Origin: Flavobacteriaceae bacterium
GTDB lineage: Bacteria; Bacteroidota; Bacteroidia; Flavobacteriales; Flavobacteriaceae
Assembly (NCBI GenBank): GCA_027073495.1
Contig: JALSVQ010000158.1
Span: 1 to 36,509, forward strand
Direction: 5' to 3'
Length of the DNA stretch: 36,509 nucleotides
Shown: positions 24,358 to 31,517 of the stretch, piece after piece
Layout of the letters: the number at the start of each line of letters is the position of its first letter
Position numbering within the stretch: the first letter of the stretch is position 1
Notes under the pieces: model-generated
Told to the model about the DNA's origin: nothing
Databases searched by the model: none
The model's input: the letters and a program-made list of their open reading frames with translations, nothing else
Translations under genes and position numbers: made by a program

Positions 24358-24383
24358 TTACAATTTTTAATTGATAATTGTAA
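24358..24383. promoter_or_regulatory. Candidate operator, inverted repeat upstream of the array's first gene
   Basis: A perfect 8-bp inverted repeat, TTACAATT and AATTGTAA, with a 10-base spacer, 34 bases before the ATG at 24324. A second copy with one mismatch precedes the paralogue. AT-rich inverted repeats arise by chance, so confidence is low. Confidence 0.38.
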
Positions 24384-24456
24384 TGTATTAATTGATAACT
24401 GTTTTTTTTAATTAAGGATTGTCTTCCATACGTAACTATAACTTAGGTCTTTTATC

Positions 24457-24477
24457 TTACAGCGAAGCGGCCTGTAG
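24457..24477. repeat. Intergenic mini-hairpin, copy 2 (loop CGAAGCGGC)
   Basis: TTACAG and CTGTAG (one U-G pair in RNA) enclose the loop CGAAGCGGC. The loop matches copies at 3812-3820 and 36239-36247; the stem differs from copy 3 by paired changes (ACAG/CTGT against ATAG/CTAT). It lies between the WGR array and the SPFH gene's terminator. Confidence 0.55.
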
Positions 24478-24494
24478 TTTTTATTATGATAAAC

Positions 24495-24529
24495 AAAAAA
24501 AAGCACAAACCTATTGGTTTGCACTTTTT
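24495..24529. terminator. Bidirectional intrinsic terminator after the SPFH gene
   Basis: An A-tract, then GCACAAACC, loop TATT, GGTTTGCAC and TTTTT. In the minus-strand RNA two wobble pairs complete the stem. It lies 28 bases downstream of the SPFH stop and should separate that cluster from the WGR array. Confidence 0.8.
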
Positions 24530-24556
24530 ACGTCTTGTTTCTATTTTGCTAGCATA

Positions 24557-25564
24557 TTACATACTATCCAATATTTCTTTTTTCTTAAGAGCAAATTCTT
24601 CTTCATTAATCAGTTCCATATCAAACAGTTCTTTTAGCTTTTTCAGCTTATCCATAGGACTTTCAACTTGTGGAGCTGCTTGCTGTGGCGCTTGCTGCTG
24701 TTGTGTGCCTTGGTTCATCATTGCTCCTGCTCCCATACCAGCATTCATTCCCATCAAAATTCCTGCACCGCCACCTTCATTATTAGCAGCATCGCGCATG
24801 GCTTGTAGTTGTTGGTGCTCTGTATAGTTAATACCTGCAATCTTAGCAGCAAGCACTTCAGCTTGAACATCAGATATTTTGGCAATTCTATCTAAGGTTT
24901 CTTTGTCAAACTGCGTACCTTCAATACGATAGTCAAGCACTTCAAAACCTAAATCATTAAAAACATCTTCTGTTTTTGAACGCACTTCTGTAGCGATGTT
25001 ATTTAAATTACTATCAATATCAACATAAGAAAACTTGGCATTTGCTAAATAATCGGTTATGTTTTGTGTGATACGTGATAAGAAAATTTCTTTCAACTCT
25101 GCATGTCCAAAATACTCCTTTCCAGCGACTACGTTTTCAAAGAAATTGCGTGGTTCTGTAATTTTGATACTGTAGTTTCCAAATGCAGAAAGTAGAATAG
25201 GAAAAGTATAGGTTGGATCGGTATATGCTATCGGCACACGTGTTCCCCAACGCATATTTAAGATATCTGCTTTACGGTAAAACCAAATTCCCATTATGTG
25301 TTCTGAGCCATCTTGAAGTTTTGAAAACTTTCTGATAGAAGTTAAGAATGGTTTGTTATCTGATTTTAAATCATACATTCCGGCTTCGCTAAAAACCGCT
25401 ACTACTTTACCTTCGTAGGTTAAAATACAACCTTGCCCTTCTTGAAGAATAAGTTTGGATGCGTTTTTTATTTCATCACCTTTTTCGGTGAATTTTAAGA
25501 ATAATTCATTGGATCTTGGATCTTCCCATTGAATTACGGATCTAAATTGATTATTTGTTCCCAT
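24557..25564 (-). CDS. YdjI-type SPFH (band 7) protein with SHOCT tail
   Basis: This 335-residue protein is an SPFH-domain protein of the YdjI/virion-core-like type: MGTNNQFRSVIQWEDPRSNE and LQEGQGCILTYEGKVVAVFS lead into the SPFH fold (NYSIKITEPRNFFENVV, a helical region LSRITQNITDYLANAKF), then a Gly/Ala/Met/Gln-rich linker near 262-300 and a C-terminal SHOCT-like helix pair (KLKKLKELFDMELINEEEFA). No membrane helix is present; such proteins oligomerise and attach to membranes or filaments. It is the last gene of a five-gene cluster with zinc-ribbon proteins. Known YdjI-like proteins pair with zinc ribbons in membrane-stress or conflict contexts; the exact role is unknown. Confidence 0.88.
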   Translation of the reverse strand: MGTNNQFRSVIQWEDPRSNELFLKFTEKGDEIKNASKLILQEGQGCILTYEGKVVAVFSEAGMYDLKSDNKPFLTSIRKFSKLQDGSEHIMGIWFYRKADILNMRWGTRVPIAYTDPTYTFPILLSAFGNYSIKITEPRNFFENVVAGKEYFGHAELKEIFLSRITQNITDYLANAKFSYVDIDSNLNNIATEVRSKTEDVFNDLGFEVLDYRIEGTQFDKETLDRIAKISDVQAEVLAAKIAGINYTEHQQLQAMRDAANNEGGGAGILMGMNAGMGAGAMMNQGTQQQQAPQQAAPQVESPMDKLKKLKELFDMELINEEEFALKKKEILDSM

Positions 25565-25569
25565 GTTTT

Positions 25570-26487
25570 TTATTTTTCAAATACTTTTGTTATTACTCTT
25601 ATTTCAGATGTGCAATATTGACAACTTATTGTTTCATGCCACTTTTCTGGTAATTCATTTTCGCCACCACAAGATGTACAAACAACTTTTCCCCAAGTGT
25701 GTTCTGTATTACATTCTGGACATCTACTACGAATTGCTCCTTCAGGAACATGAAGTGTATGATTACAGTTAGTACACGGTTTCTCTTTAATAGTGATTGG
25801 TGGTAAATCAATATATTCTGTAGCCAAACCTGTTACTTTTAATAATTTATTTTGACTTTCTTCTTCTAAATAAGGTAACCACATTTGTACAAATGAAGAC
25901 AATTCTTTTTTTAGTGCAATTTCTAATGGGAAAACTTCATTTAGCAACGCTAAACCTTCTAGTTTTCGCATTTCTGTTAAATCACTCATTAAAACTTCTT
26001 TATACGTTTCTACTGCATGCATAAATGAGTTTATCTCAGCGTAATTTTGACCATTTTTTTCGTACCATGTTATTGCATCATTGGCTTCTTGTTGTCTTTG
26101 TCTATCTGCGTCCCCACCTTCTTTAAATTGAAAGTACGTATCAGAATGTGCAGAGACACGAATCCACATTTCTAACTGATCTGGAGCAATGGTAGGTAAA
26201 ATATAATTTGGATAAATATTTAGATATAGTTCCCAAAACTTATAACGTTCGTTGTAATACGCTTGTTTATCACCTCTTTCAAAAGCTTCTGCTGCATTAT
26301 GATCTAAATAATGTTGCTGAATTTCGAAATATTGTGTTTTTTCAGAACCAGGATCATACTCTTTTTCACCCATCGTGATATCTACATCTACCAAAGAAGC
26401 ACAATAATCACAAACCACATAACTGGTTTCTATCTTTGTTACTTTTGGAGCACCACATTTTTGACAAATAAATTTTTTTACTTTCAT
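25570..26487 (-). CDS. Protein with N- and C-terminal zinc ribbons
   Basis: This 305-residue protein has an N-terminal zinc ribbon (CQKCGAP at 8-14 and CDYCASL from 26) of the TFIIB/zinc-ribbon type, a helical central region with YYNERYKFWELYLNIYPNYI and a long helical stretch, and C-terminal ribbons (CTNCNHTLHVPEGAIRSRCP, then CPECNTEHTWGK, CTSCGGE and CQYCTSEI). Six CxxC pairs are seen in all. It resembles TFIIB-type zinc-ribbon proteins that sit next to SPFH genes. It starts nine bases after the DUF6620-like gene and ends five before the SPFH gene, so all share one mRNA. Confidence 0.8.
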   Translation of the reverse strand: MKVKKFICQKCGAPKVTKIETSYVVCDYCASLVDVDITMGEKEYDPGSEKTQYFEIQQHYLDHNAAEAFERGDKQAYYNERYKFWELYLNIYPNYILPTIAPDQLEMWIRVSAHSDTYFQFKEGGDADRQRQQEANDAITWYEKNGQNYAEINSFMHAVETYKEVLMSDLTEMRKLEGLALLNEVFPLEIALKKELSSFVQMWLPYLEEESQNKLLKVTGLATEYIDLPPITIKEKPCTNCNHTLHVPEGAIRSRCPECNTEHTWGKVVCTSCGGENELPEKWHETISCQYCTSEIRVITKVFEK

Positions 26488-26496
26488 TTTTAGGTA

Positions 26497-27102
26497 TTAA
26501 AAATCTATATCATCGCTTATGTTAGCACTAGCATCTTTGAATTTTTCTTTGTAATAAGCTTCCCATTTTTCCATTAATTCAGTGTGCAAATTGAATACTC
26601 TGTGACGTTCTTCTTGCGCTGGTGTAATAGCTGGACCACCTTTTTCTTCAAAAGCATAGCTGTCAAAATTTTCTACATCTAGTACTTTTTCTTTGTAGTA
26701 AGCAGACCAATGACCTCCTAATTGTGCAAATTCTGTTACAGAAATACCAAATTCTTTATCAAAATCGATTTCTAAACCAACTTTTGATGCTTCTGAACTG
26801 TATGCGCGCATTTTCATATAGTCACTCCATTCTGGATATTTGGCTAATACATCTTCTACTCCTCCAGCAGCACCTTCTACATTGGCAAATTTTCCTTGTT
26901 TAGGATTGGTAAATACTTGACCATAAAATGCCATGTCATCCATAGACATAGAAGCCATGTTGTTGTTCCAAAACTCTTGAACTTCTCCCCAAAATGGTTC
27001 TTCAATTCCTAATACTTGACATACTTTGTCTAAAGGCATACCGTTTGCTAAATTTGCTCCTGCAAGTGCATAATCTCTAAATGTTACTCCGTGTTTTTCC
27101 AT
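26497..27102 (-). CDS. DUF6620-like protein
   Basis: This 201-residue protein starts MEKHGVTFRDYALAGANLAN and has GMPLDKVCQVLGIEEPFWGE, then FWNNNMASMSMDDMAFYGQV, KYPEWSDYMKMRAYSSEA and WSAYYKEKV. The repeated Trp-containing helical pattern (WxxvqxFWnxxM, WsxYyKEK, WEAYYKEKFK) fits a helical repeat protein, and I recall DUF6620 beginning in this way. No catalytic residues are obvious. It lies in the middle of the zinc-ribbon/SPFH cluster, 102 bases from the gene before it. Confidence 0.65.
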   Translation of the reverse strand: MEKHGVTFRDYALAGANLANGMPLDKVCQVLGIEEPFWGEVQEFWNNNMASMSMDDMAFYGQVFTNPKQGKFANVEGAAGGVEDVLAKYPEWSDYMKMRAYSSEASKVGLEIDFDKEFGISVTEFAQLGGHWSAYYKEKVLDVENFDSYAFEEKGGPAITPAQEERHRVFNLHTELMEKWEAYYKEKFKDASANISDDIDF

Positions 27103-27204
27103 AATTGTTATTGTTTTATTTATTACTATTTATTTTTATAAAATTTCTCGACGTTTGTACTTGTCGAATGGTATTTTTATAATTCGCTATAATTTTCTAG
27201 GTTT

Positions 27205-28071
27205 TTAAAATCCTAATTCACGTTTACGTTCTTCATAAAACCATTTCATTTTTACATCGGTATCGTGCTCAATGGTTTCTGCATATTCTGGTAGATATAC
27301 TGCACGTTCCGTAAAATATTTTGTCCAATAGGCACGAGATGTTTTTTCTCTTTTTTCAAAAGCGGCGATATAAAAAGCATTATCTTGCCCTTCTCTTGGT
27401 GGTCTAAGGTCGCTAAATTCTTTTTCTGCTTTCTGCATAGCATCCCATTCATTTAATGCTTTTAGTTTAGCAATATTATCTACAATCCAACGTATTTGAC
27501 TGATTTTGTCATTTGGCGTAAAGGTGTTTACCGTATTACAATAATCACAGGTTACATAGTGCGCACGAAAAATGTCTTTACGTACTTCTATTTTTGCACT
27601 ACATTGGGTGCAGTTAAAATTTTCGTTGAGAAATTGAATGGCATGATTGTAAAAACGTTGCGAAACTTCGCCTTCCATCTCAATTTCGAAGCGGTCTATC
27701 TTAGGAAAAATAACACCTTCTCTCAAGTGTCTTCCTTTAGCAGCTTCATCGAGCAAATCGTAGTGTTCTTTGTACGCTTTCATTTGTGGCAATACTTTTT
27801 CATCAAAAGTAGTATCTACTTTATTTCCCATTGCCATTAGTTGTGATTTGATACCGTGCCAAGCAGTCATTGTTGGATTGATATCGTAGTTACTTTCTTC
27901 TAGATTTTCAAGAAGTGCTTCTTTGGCATTGACTAGTGACTCATTAAAACGGGTTTCCATTTTTTCTAAAAACACATCCCATTTTGCTACAAGTTTTAAG
28001 AATTCAGGATTTTCTACTTGTTCCTGTTCTTTTTTATTTTCTTTCTTTTTATTACTAAATAATCCAAACAT
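27205..28071 (-). CDS. Helical protein with central zinc ribbon
   Basis: This 288-residue protein begins MFGLFSNKKKENKKEQEQ with a basic/charged stretch, then helices (LKLVAKWDVFLEKMETRFNE), and a zinc ribbon near 155-180: FNCTQCSAKIEV followed by YVTCDYCNTVNTF. The C-terminal part is helical (AMQKAEKEFSDL, EKTSRAYWTKYFTERAVYLP). The ribbon closely resembles that of the next gene and of the 25570-26487 protein. It starts four bases after the stop of the 70-residue zinc protein. Function unknown; probably a partner of the SPFH protein. Confidence 0.78.
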   Translation of the reverse strand: MFGLFSNKKKENKKEQEQVENPEFLKLVAKWDVFLEKMETRFNESLVNAKEALLENLEESNYDINPTMTAWHGIKSQLMAMGNKVDTTFDEKVLPQMKAYKEHYDLLDEAAKGRHLREGVIFPKIDRFEIEMEGEVSQRFYNHAIQFLNENFNCTQCSAKIEVRKDIFRAHYVTCDYCNTVNTFTPNDKISQIRWIVDNIAKLKALNEWDAMQKAEKEFSDLRPPREGQDNAFYIAAFEKREKTSRAYWTKYFTERAVYLPEYAETIEHDTDVKMKWFYEERKRELGF

Positions 28072-28075
28072 GTGC

Positions 28076-28288
28076 TTATTTTTTATCGTTATCTACTGTT
28101 ATTTCGCCGTCAATATCCATAAATTTAAAACCGCAATAGTCACAAGTTGTCAAATTGGTGTCCGCAGGTCTTGCAGCACCACAACCTTCGCATTTGCGTG
28201 TTTTTGTTTCTGATGTTTCGCGCTCTGTACCATAAATCTTTTTAGATTTATTGGCATTATTTGTCGTTTTTTTAAATGGATTTGCCAT
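28076..28288 (-). CDS. Small zinc-ribbon protein
   Basis: This 70-residue protein has a basic start (MANPFKKTTNNANKSKKIYG) and a zinc ribbon: CEGCGAARPADTNLTTCDYC, then GFKFMDIDGEIT and an acidic end. It is the first gene of the SPFH cluster, with a promoter-like TACATTTG 19 bases upstream of its ATG. The next gene starts four bases after its stop. Small ribbons of this kind act as protein-binding or nucleic acid-binding adaptors. Confidence 0.78.
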   Translation of the reverse strand: MANPFKKTTNNANKSKKIYGTERETSETKTRKCEGCGAARPADTNLTTCDYCGFKFMDIDGEITVDNDKK

Positions 28289-28290
28289 AA

Positions 28291-28326
28291 CTATCTGTTT
28301 TATACTCCAAATGTAAGTACAGATAG
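28291..28326. promoter_or_regulatory. Promoter with flanking 8-bp inverted repeat, SPFH/zinc-ribbon cluster
   Basis: The minus strand carries TACATTTG (28308-28315), an exact TAnnTTTG -7 box, ending 19 bases before the ATG. A perfect 8-bp inverted repeat, CTATCTGT at 28291-28298 and ACAGATAG at 28319-28326, flanks it with a 20-base spacer. The upstream arm should lie before the transcription start, so the pair would act as a DNA operator rather than as an RNA hairpin. Confidence 0.5.
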
Positions 28327-28432
28327 CTTAATAATAAAATACAATTGATAAGTGTAGTGGTTTATTTGATATTTGTTGATTTATTGTAGCAATTTATCAT
28401 TTTAATACTGTGAAATATTGAAAATATATGGA

Positions 28433-29170
28433 TTACTTAATAGCTTGTAGTTGTTTAATAATATCTCCTTTTTTACGCACAGAAATAGGTACTAAATCTT
28501 TGTTGGTCATCAGCAGTTTATCATTTTTGTAAACAGAATCTACCTGTTTTAGATTTACCAAATGCGATTGATGACAGCGGATAAACATATTTTCATCGAG
28601 TAATTCTTGATAATATTTTAAATTTTTTGAAATGATAATATTTTGTTTTTCTGTGATAAACAAAGTATAAGCTCCATCAGCTTCGAGTCGAATAATATCT
28701 TTTAAATAAATGATAAATCTATTTTCTGTTGTTTTTAGTACTATTTTTTTATCAGCTTCTTTTTCATTGTTTTTGAAAACCGAAAGTAATGTTTTATGCT
28801 CTTTTTCATCATTAATAATGCTAGTAGCTTTTTCTAAAGCAGTTTGTAAGTCTAAAGGATCGATAGGTTTAAGCAAATAATCTAAAGCGCTTACTTTGAA
28901 TGCTTTTATAGCATATTCATTATACGCAGTAGTAAATATAATTTTAAAATTAGCGTTTTCAATTTTTTCAATGATATCAAAGCCTGTACCGTCTTCTAGT
29001 TTAATATCTAAAAATACTAAATCTGGCTTTAAGGTGTTGATTAAATCAACTGCCTCGTCTACAAAACCGGTTTCTGCTATTATTTCTATTTCAGTAGAAA
29101 CTAGTTTTAGCATTTTTTTTAATGCATTGCGCGCATTGAGTTCGTCTTCTATAAGAATAGTTTTTATCAT
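28433..29170 (-). CDS. LytTR-family response regulator
   Basis: The 245-residue protein has an N-terminal receiver domain with the acidic pair ED at 9-10, the phosphorylated Asp in FLDIKLEDGTG (D55) and the KP motif in YLLKPIDP, then a LytTR DNA-binding domain from about residue 145 (IIRLEADGAYTLFI, MFIRCHQSHLVNLKQV, PISVRKKGDII). LytTR regulators bind paired direct repeats upstream of their targets. Its ATG overlaps the stop of the histidine kinase gene by four bases, so they form a two-component system. Its targets cannot be told from this window. Confidence 0.93.
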   Translation of the reverse strand: MIKTILIEDELNARNALKKMLKLVSTEIEIIAETGFVDEAVDLINTLKPDLVFLDIKLEDGTGFDIIEKIENANFKIIFTTAYNEYAIKAFKVSALDYLLKPIDPLDLQTALEKATSIINDEKEHKTLLSVFKNNEKEADKKIVLKTTENRFIIYLKDIIRLEADGAYTLFITEKQNIIISKNLKYYQELLDENMFIRCHQSHLVNLKQVDSVYKNDKLLMTNKDLVPISVRKKGDIIKQLQAIK

Positions 29171-30954
29171 AATTTTAAACAGAATTTAACGGTTGTACCT
29201 TGCTTACTTGATCTGATATCAAAAGATTTTTCTTCTCCAAAACCTCTTAATTCCAAGCGTTTTAAAAAGATGTCAATCGCATGTTTTCTATTGTCTTTTG
29301 TTTTTTTCTCAAAACCTACTCCATTGTCTATTATTTCAAAGCAAATGGTGTTTTGTTTTTTATAGATTTTTATTGCTATTTTTCCTATTTCATTTATTCT
29401 TTTGAAACCATGTTCAATGGCATTTTCTACAAAAGGTTGCAACAGTAATGGTGGTATTTCGACTGTATTAACATCGATATCTGCAAAAGTATTTATTTCA
29501 TAATCAAACTTATCGTGGTAACGCATTTTTTGAGTTTCTAGATAGTTAGTCAGCGCATCAATTTCTTCTACTAATATGATTTTTCTCTTGTCTATAAAAT
29601 CAAAATTCTGGCGTACCAGTTTTGCAAAACGCGATAAATAACTTGCAGATTTAATAGGTTCGTTATCCAAAAGTGAATTTTGAATAGCTGATAATGCATT
29701 AAAAATGAAATGTGGGTTCATTTGACTGCGCAGTACTTTTTGCTCTAAAAACATACGCTCCTTTTCATTTTTCAACTTTTTATTTTTATTTTTCACTTGC
29801 CTGTATACGAGTATAAAAAGTAAGAAAAGTAGAATAATAGCAAATATAAATTTATTCTTTCTATTGGTATTTTTTACTTTAAGTAAATCATTTTTCTTGG
29901 TAATAAGTTGATATTGGTTTTCTGCTAATTTTAAATTTTCTTCATTTTCTTTTTCTCTTTCTAGAATATAAAGTGAATCACTTTTTTTTTGATATAGCAA
30001 TGAGTTTTTAAAATCTTTTTGTTTTATAGCAATGCGCAATAACTCATTATAGATATCTTTTTGTTTTTTTATATTTGGATGTTTTTTCAAAATAGCTAAA
30101 GCCGCTAAGTATATTTCTTTTGCATCTTCTGTTTTCTGAACATAAAAATACAAGCTTGCCAAATTCTTTAATGGGTTTGTGTTTACACTTCCTATCTCGT
30201 TGTTTATTGCAATGGATTTTTTATAATAGTTCATTGCACTAACATAATTACCTATTTCTTCTGAGACGAGTCCTAGGTTATTATATGATTTAGCAATGGC
30301 GCTTTTGTCATCTAATAAAACATTGAGTTTTAATGATTTTTTATTATAATTTAAAGCTTCATAAAATTCACCGATATTTTTATAAACTACAGCTAAATTA
30401 TTATAAGTAGCAGCCAATCCTATAGTGTCTTTTTCTTTTTCTTGAATGGCGGCAGCTTCATTACTATAAGCTATAGATTCAAGGTATTCTTTGTATAAAT
30501 ACTGCACGTGAGCCAATGATATATAGATATTTGCTTCTAGTTTTTTATTCTTATGCACATTTAATTCTTGTGCTTTTAATAAAAAGGATAATGCTTCTAC
30601 TTTATCAGATAAAAAGGCATGTTCTGAGCCTAAATGCCAATATATTTTCGCTATATTTTCTTTATCATTTTTCGCTTTAAAATAGGTCAATGCTTTATTA
30701 AAATAAATAACAGCTTCTTTATCTTTTTGCAATAAAGCAAGTAATTTTCCTTTTTCAAAAAACAGTAACGCCTTCTCTTCTGCATTAACATTAATATTTA
30801 ATGTACTATCTATTGCTGCTATTGACTTAGAAGTAGTACTTTTTTTTAAAGATTTTACAAATTGAATATTTGAAACAGTATCTTGTTCTGCATTGAAAAT
30901 AGTACAAGAATTGAACAAAAACAATATTATTATAAAAGTTATTCTTCTTAACAT
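29167..30954 (-). CDS. TPR-containing LytS-type sensor histidine kinase
   Basis: This 595-residue protein has an N-terminal signal with a lipobox-like LFNSC (Cys at about residue 17), about six TPR units from 60 to 330 (for example YIVKSLKLNVLLDD-type repeats, AATYNNLAVVYKNIGEFYEA, AKSYNNLGLVSEEIGNYVSA), a membrane helix near 368-388 (FIFAIILLFLLFILVY), and a kinase core with QMNPHFIFNALSAIQNSLL (phosphoacceptor His in NPHFIFN) and the ATPase domain LQPFVENAIEHG and DNGVGFEKK. The TPR part should sense a periplasmic or envelope signal. It has a -7 box 50 bases upstream. Confidence 0.9.
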   Translation of the reverse strand: MLRRITFIIILFLFNSCTIFNAEQDTVSNIQFVKSLKKSTTSKSIAAIDSTLNINVNAEEKALLFFEKGKLLALLQKDKEAVIYFNKALTYFKAKNDKENIAKIYWHLGSEHAFLSDKVEALSFLLKAQELNVHKNKKLEANIYISLAHVQYLYKEYLESIAYSNEAAAIQEKEKDTIGLAATYNNLAVVYKNIGEFYEALNYNKKSLKLNVLLDDKSAIAKSYNNLGLVSEEIGNYVSAMNYYKKSIAINNEIGSVNTNPLKNLASLYFYVQKTEDAKEIYLAALAILKKHPNIKKQKDIYNELLRIAIKQKDFKNSLLYQKKSDSLYILEREKENEENLKLAENQYQLITKKNDLLKVKNTNRKNKFIFAIILLFLLFILVYRQVKNKNKKLKNEKERMFLEQKVLRSQMNPHFIFNALSAIQNSLLDNEPIKSASYLSRFAKLVRQNFDFIDKRKIILVEEIDALTNYLETQKMRYHDKFDYEINTFADIDVNTVEIPPLLLQPFVENAIEHGFKRINEIGKIAIKIYKKQNTICFEIIDNGVGFEKKTKDNRKHAIDIFLKRLELRGFGEEKSFDIRSSKQGTTVKFCLKL

Positions 30955-31003
30955 AGTTGGTTATTAAACCGCAACGAAGGGTTATTTATAAAAAGTAAAG
31001 ATA

Positions 31004-31011
31004 CAAAAGTA
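31004..31011 (-). promoter_or_regulatory. Candidate promoter -7 element of the histidine kinase-LytTR operon
   Basis: TACTTTTG on the minus strand, fitting TAnnTTTG, ending 49 bases before the ATG at 30954. A second near match (TATCTTTA) lies just downstream. It follows the stop of the small lipoprotein gene closely. Confidence 0.45.
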
Positions 31012-31020
31012 AATGAGCTT

Positions 31021-31467
31021 TTAATTATTTTCTTCTAAATTAACTCTAACTTTATATACAGAGTTTGTAGGAATAGCTTGTTTTAAAGCAGGTTTAATGC
31101 CAGTTAAATTACTGATTTTGTTTTTAAGTAATAGCAACAGCTCGTTACTTAAGGTATTTTTGTCTTCAATTTTTTCGACACTAAATTTACCTTCAGTATT
31201 GATTTTGATAAAGAGTACTATAGCCCCTTCATCTAGCGGCTCTTCTAATGTAATATTCTCTAGTTCTTGCTGTATTGTATGGGTTAAGGTAGTGTAAAAA
31301 CATTGTTTTTTGTCACTAGCATCTATGCAATTATCAAACTCAGGGTAATTGTCTATTGTCTTCAAATTAAGCTCTTTGACCAAATCAACAGCTTGTGGTT
31401 TTTCGCTAAAAAAACTACAACGCAGCATTGTGAAAACCATCAATATAAAAATACTTTTTTTTATCAT
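31021..31467 (-). CDS. TonB C-terminal-like lipoprotein
   Basis: The 148-residue protein starts with a signal (MIKKSIFILMVFTMLRC, lipobox-like Cys at 17). The mature part resembles the C-terminal domain of bacteroidete TonB-like proteins: YPEFDNCIDASDKKQCF corresponds to the PxFPGC..C pattern, followed by LDEGAIVLFIKINTEGKFSV and LTGIKPALKQAIPTNSVYKV. A free-standing TonB-C-like lipoprotein has no clear function; it may be a periplasmic scaffold. It is between hppD and the histidine kinase, beyond a terminator, so it needs its own promoter, which I do not see. Confidence 0.7.
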   Translation of the reverse strand: MIKKSIFILMVFTMLRCSFFSEKPQAVDLVKELNLKTIDNYPEFDNCIDASDKKQCFYTTLTHTIQQELENITLEEPLDEGAIVLFIKINTEGKFSVEKIEDKNTLSNELLLLLKNKISNLTGIKPALKQAIPTNSVYKVRVNLEENN

Positions 31468-31483
31468 TGTCTAAAAATATAAT

Positions 31484-31511
31484 ATTGCTCCGAGTTTTTA
31501 CTCGGAGCAAT
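31484..31511 (-). terminator. Intrinsic terminator of the hmgA-hppD operon
   Basis: A perfect 12-bp hairpin: ATTGCTCCGAGT, a four-base loop, ACTCGGAGCAAT, followed on the minus strand by ATTATATTTTT. It begins six bases after the hppD stop codon and lies before the next gene. Confidence 0.85.
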
Positions 31512-31517
31512 TATTAA

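Larger units (their letters stand above)
23205..24415. repeat. Tandem duplication, unit A (leader plus shortened WGR-SUKH gene)
   Basis: The partner of 22195-23204. The junction between units lies near 23205, where the sequence passes directly from the TTTTTTTTAATT of one leader into the TTGCTTTTTGTCG that belongs inside the other gene. This places a coding-sequence breakpoint next to the leader breakpoint, as expected of an unequal exchange. Confidence 0.75.

Noticed and set aside
24486-24827. Plus-strand open frame rich in Cys and Pro opposite the SPFH gene
   Set aside because: It is antisense to the Gly/Ala/Gln-rich linker and the SHOCT tail; its composition is that of the complement of the linker.
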